From: a marine gamma proteobacterium HTCC2143
Lineage (GTDB): Bacteria > Pseudomonadota > Gammaproteobacteria > Pseudomonadales > Dasaniaceae
Direction of reading: 5' to 3'
Length of the DNA: 64,000 nucleotides
NCBI GenBank assembly: GCA_000169075.1
Contig: AAVT01000003.1
Coordinates: 124,001-188,000 of the forward strand
Shown here: positions 29,118-38,886 of the stretch, piece after piece
Numbering within the stretch: the first letter of the stretch is position 1
Layout: each line of letters begins with the position of its first letter
Translations under genes and position numbers: made by a program
The notes under the pieces: model-generated
Database searches by the model: none
What the model was told of the DNA's origin: nothing
The model's input: only the letters and a program-made list of their open reading frames with translations

Positions 29118-30809
29118 CTACATATCCAACGCTTTATATTTTTCACGCAAACGGTTGCGCAAAGCGACGGCACTAAAATTCAATAAGGCAATAATAACAA
29201 CCAACAGCAGTGCTGTGGCATAAACTAACGGTCGAGCTGCCTCCACATTCGGGCTTTGAAACCCGACATCGTAGATGTGAAAGCCTAGATGCATAAATTT
29301 CTGGTCAAGATGAATGTAAGGGTAATCGCCATTTACCGGAAGCGAAGGCGCCAATTTTACCACTCCCACCAACATTAGCGGTGCAACTTCACCTGCAGCT
29401 CGGGCTACCGCCAGTATCAGCCCCGTCATCATCGCCGGACTTGCCATAGGGATGACAACTCGCCACAACGTTTCAGCCTTGGTGGCGCCGAGGGCCAAAC
29501 TGCCTTCCCGAAGCGCTTTTGGTATTCTAGACAAGCCTTCTTCGGTAGCGACAATCACGACCGGTAACGTCAGCAATGCGAGTGTCAATGAAGCCCACAA
29601 TAATCCGGGAGTACCAAAAGTAGGGGCAGGTAACGCTGCGCTAAACAAAACCTCGTCAATTTCCGAGCCGAGAAAATAAATAAAGAATCCGAGACCAAAT
29701 ACACCATAAACAATGGACGGAACGCCCGCCAGATTATTTACTGCGATACGTACAATTCTTGTCATCAAGCCCTGTTTGGCATACTCACGCAAATATACCG
29801 CCGCCACCACACCAAATGGCGTTACCATTATCGACATCAGTATCACCATCATAACGGTGCCAAATATAGCAGGAAAAATTCCCCCCTCGGTATTAGCTTC
29901 GCGAGGCTCGTCGCTCAAAAATTCCCAAAATTTTTCGAGGTATAAGAGTGACTTTTGCGCCACTCCCATCGCATTGGCTTGATAGGCTCGCACCACCGCA
30001 GCGAACTTTATTTCTACGGCAGTACCATCCATCGTTACTGCAATGAAACTATCGCGGCCAATTTGTTGGTAAAGGGACGCAAGGTCTTTTTGTAGACTCG
30101 AATAAACTTGTTGATACTGAGTCCTCTCACTCTCGATCTCTAACATTTTCACAGCTCGTGCCGCTGATGAAACATTGTCGTCCAGCGCCAAACCGCGCTC
30201 TGACAATCTCAGTCGTTCAAGCTGATAATTAATCGAGCCGACATTACCTTTTTCGATCTCTTCAATCTTGGCGTACAGTAATAATGCGCGTTCGATACGC
30301 TGTTGAAAATCCATCCAAAGATCTGCCGATGACATCACTGCGTCATTTTGCTTTATCGTCTGCAAATACCCGTAAAAATTCCCCCATTCTCGCCGCTCAA
30401 TTGTCATCAACTGACTCGGATAACGCTTCTCTGACAAGTAGTCGTCTATAACCCAAGCAAAATCAGCTCCGTTTACGTCGCGATTACCTTGCTTGAGTAA
30501 CATGCGATCAATAAATGCAGCGCCGGAATCAATTTCAAAACCCGCAGACAGTAACTGCTCTAGAGGAACACTTTCCGTTTCGACGAGTTCGCCTGCAACG
30601 GTATAGCCCTCACTGTTTGGCAAAGTGTATTTTGCCTCCATAACATCTGCTGGCCAAAAATGGCCAAAACCTCGTACCGTGAGCAACAAAAGTAGTCCAA
30701 CGACAGCAACCACACTAATGCTGACCGCTGCCGCATTAATCCATATGAACGGATCGCCACTGCGCACCCATTGCTTCAGTGAGATTTTCTTATCGTTATT
30801 GATATGCAT
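29118..30809 (-). CDS. pstA: Phosphate ABC transporter permease PstA, long form
   Basis: A permease subunit of the phosphate importer, 563 residues long against about 300 in E. coli. The extra length is an N-terminal part with a first transmembrane helix (about 27-47) and a predominantly polar, helical extracytoplasmic region of about 250 residues (DUF3333-like). The standard permease core follows at about 300-560, with the ABC-binding loop EGSLALGATKAETLWRVVIP. Long PstA forms occur in other marine gammaproteobacteria and Pseudomonas. It is 64 bases downstream of pstC, which is also lengthened. Confidence 0.94.
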   Translation of the reverse strand: MHINNDKKISLKQWVRSGDPFIWINAAAVSISVVAVVGLLLLLTVRGFGHFWPADVMEAKYTLPNSEGYTVAGELVETESVPLEQLLSAGFEIDSGAAFIDRMLLKQGNRDVNGADFAWVIDDYLSEKRYPSQLMTIERREWGNFYGYLQTIKQNDAVMSSADLWMDFQQRIERALLLYAKIEEIEKGNVGSINYQLERLRLSERGLALDDNVSSAARAVKMLEIESERTQYQQVYSSLQKDLASLYQQIGRDSFIAVTMDGTAVEIKFAAVVRAYQANAMGVAQKSLLYLEKFWEFLSDEPREANTEGGIFPAIFGTVMMVILMSIMVTPFGVVAAVYLREYAKQGLMTRIVRIAVNNLAGVPSIVYGVFGLGFFIYFLGSEIDEVLFSAALPAPTFGTPGLLWASLTLALLTLPVVIVATEEGLSRIPKALREGSLALGATKAETLWRVVIPMASPAMMTGLILAVARAAGEVAPLMLVGVVKLAPSLPVNGDYPYIHLDQKFMHLGFHIYDVGFQSPNVEAARPLVYATALLLVVIIALLNFSAVALRNRLREKYKALDM

Positions 30810-30873
30810 GAATTAGTTAGTCTTTATCATTGGTTAATAACTTTTTGGCTCTCAATGCTGGAAAATTAAGTTG

Positions 30874-33120
30874 CTATAGTGAGCCATATTTTTTACGCAA
30901 TCTCTGTCTAACAATTTCGGCGGCAGTGTTGACGACAAAAGTAAATAAGAACAACACAAAAGCTGCTAGGAAAAGTATCCGGAAGTGAGAGCTGTCTACC
31001 TCGGTCTCTCCGATCTCTACAGCGATATTAGCCGCGAGAGTGCGCATACCTTCGAATATATTGACATCCATAACGGGCGTGTTACCCGTCGCCATCAATA
31101 CAATCATGGTCTCACCAACAGCACGACCCATACCGATCATTAAGGCGGAAAAAATACCGGGGCTTGCAGTGGGTATAACGACGCCGACCAAGGTCTGCCA
31201 GGGCGTCGCTCCGAGCGCAAGAGAACCATAACTCAGTGATTTTGGCACCGAAAAAATGGCATCTTCCGCAATGGAAAAAATAGTTGGGATTACCGCGAAA
31301 CCCATTGCCACACCCACTACCATAGCGTTGCGCTGATCATAAGAAACTCCCAGATCATAGGTTAACCAGGCTCGCATATCGCCGCCGAAGAACCATAATT
31401 CAAGTAACCCACTAGCGGCAACACAACCCGAGACAATCGCAATAACAACGGGAATCAACAATATTGCATGCCAACCATCAGGTACTCGAAGCCGTATTGG
31501 TTTCGGTAATCGACTCCATAGGAATCCAAAGAGTAAGACACCGAATGGAAGTAGAATGAAAATGGCAAATACCCCCGCGAGATTGCGCTCAAAAAATGGG
31601 GCTAGCCATAAACCTGCAAGAAAACCTAAAATAACCGTTGGCAGGGCTTCCATTAATTCAATAAGCGGCTTTACTTTTCGTCTGATACCGGGCGTCATAA
31701 AATAAGCTGTATAGATTGCTCCGCACACTGCTAGCGGAGCGGCTATCAGCATTGCATAGAATGCAGCTTTTAGTGTTCCAAACGCCAGCGGTGTAAAGCT
31801 ATATTTCTCTTCAAAATCATTATCCGACGCCGAGGACTGCCAAATGAAGTCTGGCTCTGGGTAGCTCTCATACCAAATCTTTTCCCAAAGAGAACTCCAA
31901 GAAATTTCGGGGTGTTGATTTTCAAGTGACCAGAATGAATAGCCACCCGCATCGTCCAGAGTGAGCAGTGCATTAGCCCGCGGAGAAATGGCCAGCGTGG
32001 CAATCTTTCGATTGTCCTCAGCGACAGTTTTTTCCAGCAATAAACGGGAAGATGTTGTGTGGAAAATTGCCAACGCACTTTCAGCACTTAGTGCGATAAA
32101 CCCTTTTCTTCGATGTTCAACCACTAATTTAGTAACGGCGGCATCAGAACTACTGAAACTACGTATTTTTTGTAGCCGCGGGGGCTTCCCGTCTTCACGC
32201 ACCATAAACCACTGGACAATTTCACCCTGATCATTTGCGACCAATAAGGAAATACCACCCAATAGAAATCGGAAATCTGTCACTGTACCGGTATCGAGCA
32301 ACCTTCCTCTGTCGATAATCTCTGCCGTTACCAGGTTGATAATTCTGAAGCTGCCATCTTTAGACACAAGGTAAAGCCATTGCTGATCAGAACCTATCGC
32401 TATCCAGTTAATATCAATATCGATTATCGGAAGCGCTAACTGCTCTTCGATTAGTACCGTTTCTTCCGTTAGAAAATCCTCTTCCTTTATGAACCGCATA
32501 CCGTATAGAGCATTATCTACTTTTCCGATTAGAACCAGTTCCTCTTCACCATCACGCACCGCGATGGTGTCAATAAGCCCGCCACTACTTTCAGGGATAC
32601 CGATGTCAATCAGCGCTTCTCCGTAAGGATAATCGACTACGGGTGTTATCAAGCGCTGATCATTGGGGTAGCTAATTTTGTAATTGGGCTGAGCGAGCAG
32701 TACACCGGCTCCGCCAGCGAGCGCCATCAATGGCTGCTGTTCTGAGTTGAGACCAAAACTATCAACACCTTCTCCAACCGGAAGCTGTTTGCTGTCTACA
32801 ATTTCACCGGTACTGGTTCGAAAGAAGGTTATGTGCCCAGAGCCATCTAAGCGAGTGGCTATTTCGGCCTGCTCTTCCATGCCTAAATAGAGTGTCTCAG
32901 CGGACTTTGACTCTCCCGTCTGAACGATCTCATACCGTTCAGCCAACTCTAGCTTGGCTGACTGAAACAACGGCAGTATTTCATAGAGGAGATAGAAAAA
33001 AATCAGCAAAATCGCACCGAGCACCGCCAAACCACCGCCGGTAATGGTTATGTTCGCTGCGGTATCTTTAGCTTTTCGCCATTTACCGAGCCGATCCTTC
33101 GCAATACTGGTGTTTTTCAT
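30874..33120 (-). CDS. pstC: Phosphate ABC transporter permease PstC, long form
   Basis: A 748-residue permease, more than twice the length of E. coli PstC. After a transmembrane helix (about 25-50) there is a beta-rich extracytoplasmic domain of about 380 residues. Its repeated short strands (VVDYPYGEALIDIGI, WLYLVSKDGSFRIINL, LTLDDAGGYSFWSL) suggest a propeller-like fold. The permease core (about 445-745) follows, with the EAA-type loop GSLALGATPWQTLVGVVIP. The extended domain may contact PstS or sense the periplasm; that is inference. A strong PhoB site lies about 45-75 bases upstream, so the gene can be expressed separately from pstS. Confidence 0.93.
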   Translation of the reverse strand: MKNTSIAKDRLGKWRKAKDTAANITITGGGLAVLGAILLIFFYLLYEILPLFQSAKLELAERYEIVQTGESKSAETLYLGMEEQAEIATRLDGSGHITFFRTSTGEIVDSKQLPVGEGVDSFGLNSEQQPLMALAGGAGVLLAQPNYKISYPNDQRLITPVVDYPYGEALIDIGIPESSGGLIDTIAVRDGEEELVLIGKVDNALYGMRFIKEEDFLTEETVLIEEQLALPIIDIDINWIAIGSDQQWLYLVSKDGSFRIINLVTAEIIDRGRLLDTGTVTDFRFLLGGISLLVANDQGEIVQWFMVREDGKPPRLQKIRSFSSSDAAVTKLVVEHRRKGFIALSAESALAIFHTTSSRLLLEKTVAEDNRKIATLAISPRANALLTLDDAGGYSFWSLENQHPEISWSSLWEKIWYESYPEPDFIWQSSASDNDFEEKYSFTPLAFGTLKAAFYAMLIAAPLAVCGAIYTAYFMTPGIRRKVKPLIELMEALPTVILGFLAGLWLAPFFERNLAGVFAIFILLPFGVLLFGFLWSRLPKPIRLRVPDGWHAILLIPVVIAIVSGCVAASGLLELWFFGGDMRAWLTYDLGVSYDQRNAMVVGVAMGFAVIPTIFSIAEDAIFSVPKSLSYGSLALGATPWQTLVGVVIPTASPGIFSALMIGMGRAVGETMIVLMATGNTPVMDVNIFEGMRTLAANIAVEIGETEVDSSHFRILFLAAFVLFLFTFVVNTAAEIVRQRLRKKYGSL

Positions 33121-33163
33121 AAACGGATTTTTGTCGATTTAGTCACTTTAGAAAAAATAGTCT

Positions 33164-33192
33164 ATGACAAAATTATTACAGTTATATGACAG
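33164..33192 (-). promoter_or_regulatory. PhoB-binding site (three direct heptamers) upstream of pstC
   Basis: Minus-strand heptamers CTGTCAT, CTGTAAT and TTGTCAT occur at exact 11-base spacing. The first two with their spacer match the 18-base Pho box consensus at 16 of 18 positions. The third heptamer makes one and a half sites. A TAGACT hexamer at 33160-33165 lies ten bases past the second heptamer and could be the -10 element. It sits 44 bases before the pstC start. Confidence 0.85.
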
Positions 33193-33229
33193 TAAGAGCT
33201 TTGGTTACTCTCAGCTAAGCATTAACCAT

Positions 33230-33255
33230 AAAAAAACCGTGGACAGTATCCGCGG
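33230..33255 (-). terminator. Intrinsic terminator after pstS (probable attenuator of pstC expression)
   Basis: On the minus strand, arms CCGCGGA and TCCACGG (one mismatch) with a five-base loop are followed by seven T residues. It starts about 30 bases after the pstS stop and lies upstream of the pstC Pho box. It would favour a high pstS to pstCAB ratio. Confidence 0.75.
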
Positions 33256-33285
33256 CTGTTTTTCTACTGTAAAAAACGCGTCTGT

Positions 33286-34278
33286 TTACAGGCCAAGGAG
33301 CGAATATTGCCTTGCTACGACCTTAGCGGGTAAGGGAATGTATCCGTCTTTCACGACAACCTCCTGGCCCGCTTTAGACAATACCGATTTAATAAACTCT
33401 CTATCCAGCGGCGATAGCGGTTGATTCGGCGCCTTATTCACATAGACATAAAGATATCGAGACAAGGGATACTCACCTGTTACCGCATTGTCAGAAGTAG
33501 CGGCTACAAATAATCCACCTGGCTTTTTGCTGAGAGGGACCGCGCGTACACTCGATGTTTTGTAGCCAATACCAGAGTAGCCTATACCGTTAATTGATGT
33601 TGCCACTGACTGTACTACAGATGCAGAACCTGGCTGCTCGTTGACGGTATTCTTAAAATCGCCTTTACACAGTCCCTTCTTCTTAAAATAGCCGTAGGTT
33701 CCTGAAACTGAGTTTCGACCGAATATCTGGATATCACGATTGGTCCAAGAGCCGCTCAATCCAGCTTTGCCCCAAGTATCAACGTTGACATTCCCTCTAC
33801 ATTTACGCGTCGAAGAAAAAACCGCATCAATGTCTTGAATAGACATGCCTGCAATCGGATTATCTTTGTGCACGTAAACAGCCAAGGCATCAATTGCAAC
33901 AGGAACAGCGGTCGGCTTATATCCATATTTGGCTTCGAAAGAAGCTAATTCTTTGTCTTTCATTCTACGGCTCATGGGACCAATATTGGAGGTGCCCTCG
34001 GTCAATGCCGGAGGCGCGGTTGATGAACCAGCCGCCTGAATCTGAATATTGACATTAGGGTAAAAACGTTTAAAACCCTCAGCCCACAATGTCATTAAGT
34101 TAGCCAATGTATCCGAACCAACACTTGATAGGTTTCCGGAAACCCCGGTCGTTTTTTGATAATCGGGTAGCCCTGGATCAACCTTTGCGGCAGCATTTGC
34201 CGCAGCTGTATTGACCAGAGTAAGACCAGCGACAGTTATTGCCATCGCGGTATTTTTAAGATGGTTTTTCAGTTTCAT
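33286..34278 (-). CDS. pstS: Periplasmic phosphate-binding protein PstS
   Basis: This protein delivers phosphate to PstCAB. From the ATG at 34278, preceded by TTGGAGC, the 330-residue product has a signal peptide (about 1-30, NTAAANAA). The PBP-like fold has phosphate-contact segments [35 protein letters not shown] and [11 protein letters not shown]. The open frame upstream to 34350 is not counted because it overlaps the promoter. Cysteines in STRKCRGN and KKGLCKGD may form a disulfide. It is the first gene of the Pst series and has its own Pho box. Confidence 0.95.
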   Translation of the reverse strand: MKLKNHLKNTAMAITVAGLTLVNTAAANAAAKVDPGLPDYQKTTGVSGNLSSVGSDTLANLMTLWAEGFKRFYPNVNIQIQAAGSSTAPPALTEGTSNIGPMSRRMKDKELASFEAKYGYKPTAVPVAIDALAVYVHKDNPIAGMSIQDIDAVFSSTRKCRGNVNVDTWGKAGLSGSWTNRDIQIFGRNSVSGTYGYFKKKGLCKGDFKNTVNEQPGSASVVQSVATSINGIGYSGIGYKTSSVRAVPLSKKPGGLFVAATSDNAVTGEYPLSRYLYVYVNKAPNQPLSPLDREFIKSVLSKAGQEVVVKDGYIPLPAKVVARQYSLLGL

Positions 34279-34327
34279 CCGTTGCTCCAAAAGATTTAGT
34301 AAACAGTCAAAGTTTGCTGTTAAAACT

Positions 34328-34361
34328 ACTCTACGGGAGATTTGTGACACTAATATGACGA
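34328..34361 (-). promoter_or_regulatory. Pho box and -10 element of the pstS promoter
   Basis: The minus-strand 18-mer at 34361-34344 has two GTCA cores exactly 11 bases apart and matches the Pho box at 12 of 18 positions. Ten bases further comes TAGAGT (34333-34328) in the position of the -10 hexamer. The predicted transcript start is near 34321, about 43 bases before the ATG. A further CTGTCAT heptamer at 34391-34397 is a possible extra half-site. Confidence 0.75.
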
Positions 34362-34406
34362 GACAAAAAAATCGCTGGATTTATCTTATGATGACAGTAA
34401 AACCCG

Positions 34407-35720
34407 CTAGGCCCTGTCTAGTTGGGACAAAGCTCTTGAACGGGGAAATAGGCAACTGAAGGTACTGCCTTTGCCAACTTGGCTACTAATCATTAATTCG
34501 GCCTCATGGTGCAGCAATATGTGCTTCACGATTGCCAACCCCAACCCCGTACCACCTGTTTCAATTGAACGACTCTTGTCGACCCGATAAAATCTCTCTG
34601 TTAAACGAGGCAAATGGTGGCTATCTATGCCCTCTCCATTATCTTCTACGGAAAGGCAGAGGTGCTGACCATCAGCAAACCAGCGAATAGTAATTTCACC
34701 TTCCACTGGCGTATATTTAGCCGCATTCATAATCAGGTTAGAAAAAGCACTTTGCAATTCGATACTATTACCCACCAGCTGCAAACTGTCATCGCAGTCG
34801 ATAATAATCTCTCGCGGTGATTTTACCGCAGTCAAAACATCGTCGCGAATAACTTCCAACATCGGCCGAATAGCCATCGGTAGCTGTTCTGCAATATCTG
34901 GCAGTGACTCTAACCTAGATAACACAATCAAATCTTTAATCAGCGATTCCATCCGATGGCTTTGAACCAGCATTTGATCGACAGCACGTCGCCAACGCAA
35001 CTCGTCGTCAAGCGAATAACTATTGTCAGACAATGTTTCAAGATAGCCAGTAATTACGGTTAATGGCGTTCGTAGTTCATGGGAAACATTGGCAACGAAG
35101 TCTTTTAACATCTGTTGCATTCGATCAGTTGCGGTTATGTCGCGAACAAAAAGCAAGCGGCTGCCTCTGCCGAAATTAGTCACGCTAATCTGCAGTTTAT
35201 AATGACCGTTAAACGGAGAGGTCAATTGTAATGATGTTGAATAGTCCTGGCCCTCAAAATATCGAATGAACTCAGGTGCACGAATAAAATTAACAAGCTG
35301 CTGTTTTGTGTCCTCGGGATACCGTAGCCCTAACAATTTACCCGCTGCTTGGTTCGTCCATTCGATATTACCTCGACTATCAATCATCACTGCACCATCG
35401 TCCAGTGATGCAAAGGAGTCTTGCAAGTAGTCAACAACCGCCTGCAATCGCAACCGCTCTTCTTTACCCTGACGCTGCAGCCGATATATGCCGTCAAAAA
35501 CGTCACCCCACAAACCTTTCGCTTCTGGCGGATCAGGTTTTTCTTCACCGTAGAGCCAAGAATGAATGCGCTGCAACTGGTACAAAGACCACGCTAGGTA
35601 TGCAAGGGTTGAGATAAAAAGAACCCAGGGTAAACTATCGATCGACCAGCCAACCAACGTAGCTGCCAATAGCAGCAGGCCGATATTGCGACATTCAGTT
35701 TTCCAGTCAGATTTGTACAT
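34407..35720 (-). CDS. phoR: Phosphate regulon sensor kinase PhoR
   Basis: The histidine kinase of the Pho regulon, 437 residues. Two closely spaced N-terminal transmembrane helices with no real periplasmic domain (about 12-46), a PAS domain (about 100-200, GAVMIDSRGNIEWTNQAA) and HisKA with H214 (SHELRTPLTVITGYLETL) are followed by an ATPase domain (NLIMNAAKYTP, GGTGLGLAIVKH). The absence of a periplasmic sensor fits the model in which PhoR reads the state of PstSCAB through PhoU. It follows phoB by 40 bases on the same strand. Confidence 0.95.
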   Translation of the reverse strand: MYKSDWKTECRNIGLLLLAATLVGWSIDSLPWVLFISTLAYLAWSLYQLQRIHSWLYGEEKPDPPEAKGLWGDVFDGIYRLQRQGKEERLRLQAVVDYLQDSFASLDDGAVMIDSRGNIEWTNQAAGKLLGLRYPEDTKQQLVNFIRAPEFIRYFEGQDYSTSLQLTSPFNGHYKLQISVTNFGRGSRLLFVRDITATDRMQQMLKDFVANVSHELRTPLTVITGYLETLSDNSYSLDDELRWRRAVDQMLVQSHRMESLIKDLIVLSRLESLPDIAEQLPMAIRPMLEVIRDDVLTAVKSPREIIIDCDDSLQLVGNSIELQSAFSNLIMNAAKYTPVEGEITIRWFADGQHLCLSVEDNGEGIDSHHLPRLTERFYRVDKSRSIETGGTGLGLAIVKHILLHHEAELMISSQVGKGSTFSCLFPRSRALSQLDRA

Positions 35721-35760
35721 CGATGATAACTCACAACTTCACATAATTAAGGCAGATCAT

Positions 35761-36471
35761 TTATGCTGGAGGGATAGACTTCGAGGAGAACCGATAGCCC
35801 GTGCCCCGCACGGTTTGCACACATTCATTATAACAACCGCCTTCAGACTCAAGCGCTTTCCGTAAGCGTCGTATGTGGACGTCCACAGTTCTCTCTTCGA
35901 CGTACACATTACCTCCCCAAACATGATCGAGCAACTGTCCCCGGCTATACGCTCGCTCTTGGTGAGTCATGAAAAAACTCAACAGTCGGAATTCAGTCGG
36001 CCCCATGTCAACAGGACGTGTATCGATGTATACACGATGACTTGAAATATCCAGTTTTAAACCTTGGACTTCAATCACACTGCCACCAATACCCGTACTG
36101 GTACGACGCAACAGCGCCTTTATTCTAGACAGCATTTCACGCGGCGCAAAGGGCTTGGTAATATAATCATCAGCGCCCACATCCAGACCCTGAATTTTAT
36201 TGTCCTCGTCAGTTTTTGCGGTCAGCATAATAACCGGTAAATCAGCCGTTAGCTCTTCCTTACGCAGGCGTCGCAACAGCTCGATACCGCTTCCACCGGG
36301 TAACATCCAATCCAACAACACCAAGTCGGGTTTGCTGTCAGCAATAACTCTGTAAGCCTCCCGTGTATCCGCAGCCTCTCGACAATTAAATCCTGCCATA
36401 TCCAAAGACATACGGATCATTTCGCGTATCGGCGCCTCATCATCGACGATCAATATGGTTTTTTCTTCCAT
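35761..36471 (-). CDS. phoB: Phosphate regulon response regulator PhoB
   Basis: An OmpR-family activator of phosphate-starvation genes, 236 residues. The receiver domain has D54 ([13 protein letters not shown]), with T/K switch residues in [13 protein letters not shown] and YITKPF. The winged-helix domain ends [15 protein letters not shown] and VRGTGYRFS, the helix region that reads Pho boxes. It is the first gene of phoB-phoR and is preceded by a Pho box, so it autoregulates. Confidence 0.97.
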   Translation of the reverse strand: MEEKTILIVDDEAPIREMIRMSLDMAGFNCREAADTREAYRVIADSKPDLVLLDWMLPGGSGIELLRRLRKEELTADLPVIMLTAKTDEDNKIQGLDVGADDYITKPFAPREMLSRIKALLRRTSTGIGGSVIEVQGLKLDISSHRVYIDTRPVDMGPTEFRLLSFFMTHQERAYSRGQLLDHVWGGNVYVEERTVDVHIRRLRKALESEGGCYNECVQTVRGTGYRFSSKSIPPA

Positions 36472-36503
36472 CAGTACCTACTCTAGCCGTTTTTTGACTC
36501 ACT

Positions 36504-36537
36504 ATTAGAACCAGCAATTGTTACAAACTTATGACAG
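36504..36537 (-). promoter_or_regulatory. Pho box and -10 element of the phoB promoter
   Basis: The minus-strand 18-mer at 36537-36520 begins with a perfect CTGTCAT and matches the Pho box at 13 of 18 positions. Exactly ten bases on is TCTAAT (36509-36504), five of six matches to TATAAT. The predicted start near 36497 gives a leader of about 26 bases. Confidence 0.85.
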
Positions 36538-36631
36538 ATTGAGCGCCGTCATTTCAACAAACTAGCGACACTATCACTGCTTCAATAAGTTGCGAGGGTA
36601 ATACATCAAAATTTACCGTATACTGCGCGCC

Positions 36632-38863
36632 ATGAATATACCTACCGCTCCCAAACAACTCTTCTCCCACCGCAAATATTGGGCTGAATGCTTCGGTCCC
36701 GCCCCTTTTCTGCCCATGAATCGAGAGGAAATGGATTCATTAGGCTGGGATAGCTGCGATATCATCATCGTAACCGGTGACGCCTATGTCGACCATCCGA
36801 GTTTCGGTATGGCGGTAGTCGGCCGAGTTCTGGAGGCCCAAGGGTTTAGGGTGGGTATTATAGCTCAGCCCGACTGGCGCTCCAAAGACGCGTTTCAAAC
36901 GCTAGGCGAACCCAATCTGTTTTTTGGCGTTGCTGCGGGCAACATGGATTCAATGATCAACCGCTATACCGCTGATCGAAAATTACGTCATGACGACGCC
37001 TACTCTCCTAATGATGAGGGCGGAAAAAGACCCGACAGAGCTGTTGTTGTCTATTCCCAGCGCTGTAAGGAAGCTTATAAAGGTGTACCGGTAATTGTTG
37101 GTTCAATTGAGGCCAGCTTACGCCGGATCGCTCACTACGATTACTGGAGTGATAAAGTTCGGCGATCTGTATTAATGGATTCTAAAGCTGACATACTCGT
37201 TTATGGCAATGCCGAACGCGCTATTGTTGATATCGCCCATCGACTGGCTAGTGGTGAAGACGTACATCAGATTAAGGATCTGCGGGGAACCGCATTTGTG
37301 CGCAAAAGGGTACCCGATGGCTGGACAGTTATCGATTCCACTCGTATCGATGCGCCAGGAAAAATTGAAACACATAAAAATCCCTACATTGTTAGCGAAA
37401 GTGGGGGCAGTGAGGATTGCGCAAAAGACAATCCAACTGCCGATAGCGATGTTCAAACGGTAACAATTATAGACCCCCTCAGCGCCAGAAAAAGTAAATT
37501 GGATTCGGCCACCACCGTCATTCGTCTGCCCTCTTATGAAACAGTGAAGAATGGTCCTATCTACTATGCTCACGCATCGCGCGTGCTCCATCTTGAGACT
37601 AATCCAGGCAACGCAAGAGCATTGGTGCAGCGCCATGGCGAGCGAGAAGTATGGCTAAATCCTCCACCTATTCCACTGACGACGGAAGAGATGGACGCCG
37701 TATTTGATTTACCCTATCAGCGAGTCCCACACCCAAGTTATGGCGACGCAAAAATTCCTGCCTTCGACATGATTCGATTCTCCGTCAATATCATGCGAGG
37801 GTGTTTTGGCGGCTGTACCTTTTGCTCAATCACCGAACATGAAGGACGGATTATTCAAAGTCGCTCTAAAGAGTCTATTCTTCGGGAAGTTGAAAATATT
37901 CGGGATAAAACACCCGGATTTACCGGGGTAATCTCTGATCTTGGCGGCCCTACGGCAAATATGTGGCGACTGAACTGTAAGAGTAAAACGATTGAACAAA
38001 ATTGTCGGCGCCTCTCCTGTGTCTATCCGAATATTTGTAAAAGTCTTGATACCGATCAAATGCCATTGGTCGATCTATACCGCGAAACGCGAGAACTTCC
38101 CGGTATAAAAAAAGTGCTTATCGCCTCTGGGTTAAGGTACGACCTGGCGGTAGAAACTCCCGAGTATGTGCGAGAATTAGTTACTCACCACGTTGGCGGC
38201 TACCTGAAAATCGCACCTGAACACACCGAAGGTGGCCCTCTGTCAAAAATGATGAAACCGGGTATGGGCACCTATGACCGATTCAAGAAAATGTTTGAAA
38301 AATATTCCCTTGAAGCCGGCAAAAAACAGTACTTGATACCCTATTTTATCGCTGCTCATCCGGGCACCACTGATGAAGACATGATGAATCTCGCACTGTG
38401 GTTGAAAAGCAACGATTTTCGAGCTGACCAAGTTCAAGCCTTTTATCCTTCGCCAATGGCAACGGCTACGGCGATGTATTATTCAGAAAAGAACCCGCTG
38501 AAAAAAGTCGGCCGTAATAGTGATACCGTCGTCACGCCAAAAGGACTGAAACATCGTCGTTTACACAAAGCGTTTTTACGATACCACGATGCCGATAACT
38601 GGCCAATGCTGCGTGAAGCGCTCAATAAGATGGGCCGGTCTGACCTCATAGGTCAGGGGAAAAAACATCTGGTACCATCACGTCAACCTCGCAGCTGGCA
38701 ACCGCCTCAAGGGCAAAAAATGCTCACCCAGCATACCGGATTGCCGCCGAGAGCTGGCAACGGAGGGACCAAAGTGCGGGAAAACTCTCCTCGTAAGAAG
38801 CTGGCTGGTGGTGCGAAAACGCGAAAGAATCGCGCTCAGCGCGCACAGACACGCATCAAATAA
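36632..38863 (+). CDS. YgiQ family radical SAM protein
   Basis: A 743-residue member of the YgiQ family, nearly identical in opening motif to E. coli YgiQ ([32 protein letters not shown]). The radical SAM cluster motif is C391-x3-C395-x2-C398 ([17 protein letters not shown]). The C-terminus is lysine/arginine-rich. The reaction is not established. No ribosome-binding site precedes the ATG, and a TATACT hexamer lies only seven bases upstream of it, so the message may be leaderless. It is divergent from phoB and convergent with rlmKL, sharing a terminator. Confidence 0.92.
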   Translation: MNIPTAPKQLFSHRKYWAECFGPAPFLPMNREEMDSLGWDSCDIIIVTGDAYVDHPSFGMAVVGRVLEAQGFRVGIIAQPDWRSKDAFQTLGEPNLFFGVAAGNMDSMINRYTADRKLRHDDAYSPNDEGGKRPDRAVVVYSQRCKEAYKGVPVIVGSIEASLRRIAHYDYWSDKVRRSVLMDSKADILVYGNAERAIVDIAHRLASGEDVHQIKDLRGTAFVRKRVPDGWTVIDSTRIDAPGKIETHKNPYIVSESGGSEDCAKDNPTADSDVQTVTIIDPLSARKSKLDSATTVIRLPSYETVKNGPIYYAHASRVLHLETNPGNARALVQRHGEREVWLNPPPIPLTTEEMDAVFDLPYQRVPHPSYGDAKIPAFDMIRFSVNIMRGCFGGCTFCSITEHEGRIIQSRSKESILREVENIRDKTPGFTGVISDLGGPTANMWRLNCKSKTIEQNCRRLSCVYPNICKSLDTDQMPLVDLYRETRELPGIKKVLIASGLRYDLAVETPEYVRELVTHHVGGYLKIAPEHTEGGPLSKMMKPGMGTYDRFKKMFEKYSLEAGKKQYLIPYFIAAHPGTTDEDMMNLALWLKSNDFRADQVQAFYPSPMATATAMYYSEKNPLKKVGRNSDTVVTPKGLKHRRLHKAFLRYHDADNWPMLREALNKMGRSDLIGQGKKHLVPSRQPRSWQPPQGQKMLTQHTGLPPRAGNGGTKVRENSPRKKLAGGAKTRKNRAQRAQTRIK

Positions 38864-38886
38864 CCTTGGTATCGAGGTTATTTTTT
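38859..38886. terminator. Shared terminator between ygiQ and rlmKL, containing both stop codons
   Basis: Perfect 8-base arms AATAACCT and AGGTTATT with an eight-base loop. The right arm runs straight into TTTT on the plus strand. The ygiQ stop (38861-38863) lies in the left arm and the rlmKL stop (38878-38880) in the right arm. Termination is strong rightward; leftward the U-tract is poor. Confidence 0.85.

Noticed and set aside
34378..34397. Second full Pho box upstream of pstS
   Set aside because: Only one heptamer (CTGTCAT) is good; the partner position is AGATAAA, so at most a half-site.
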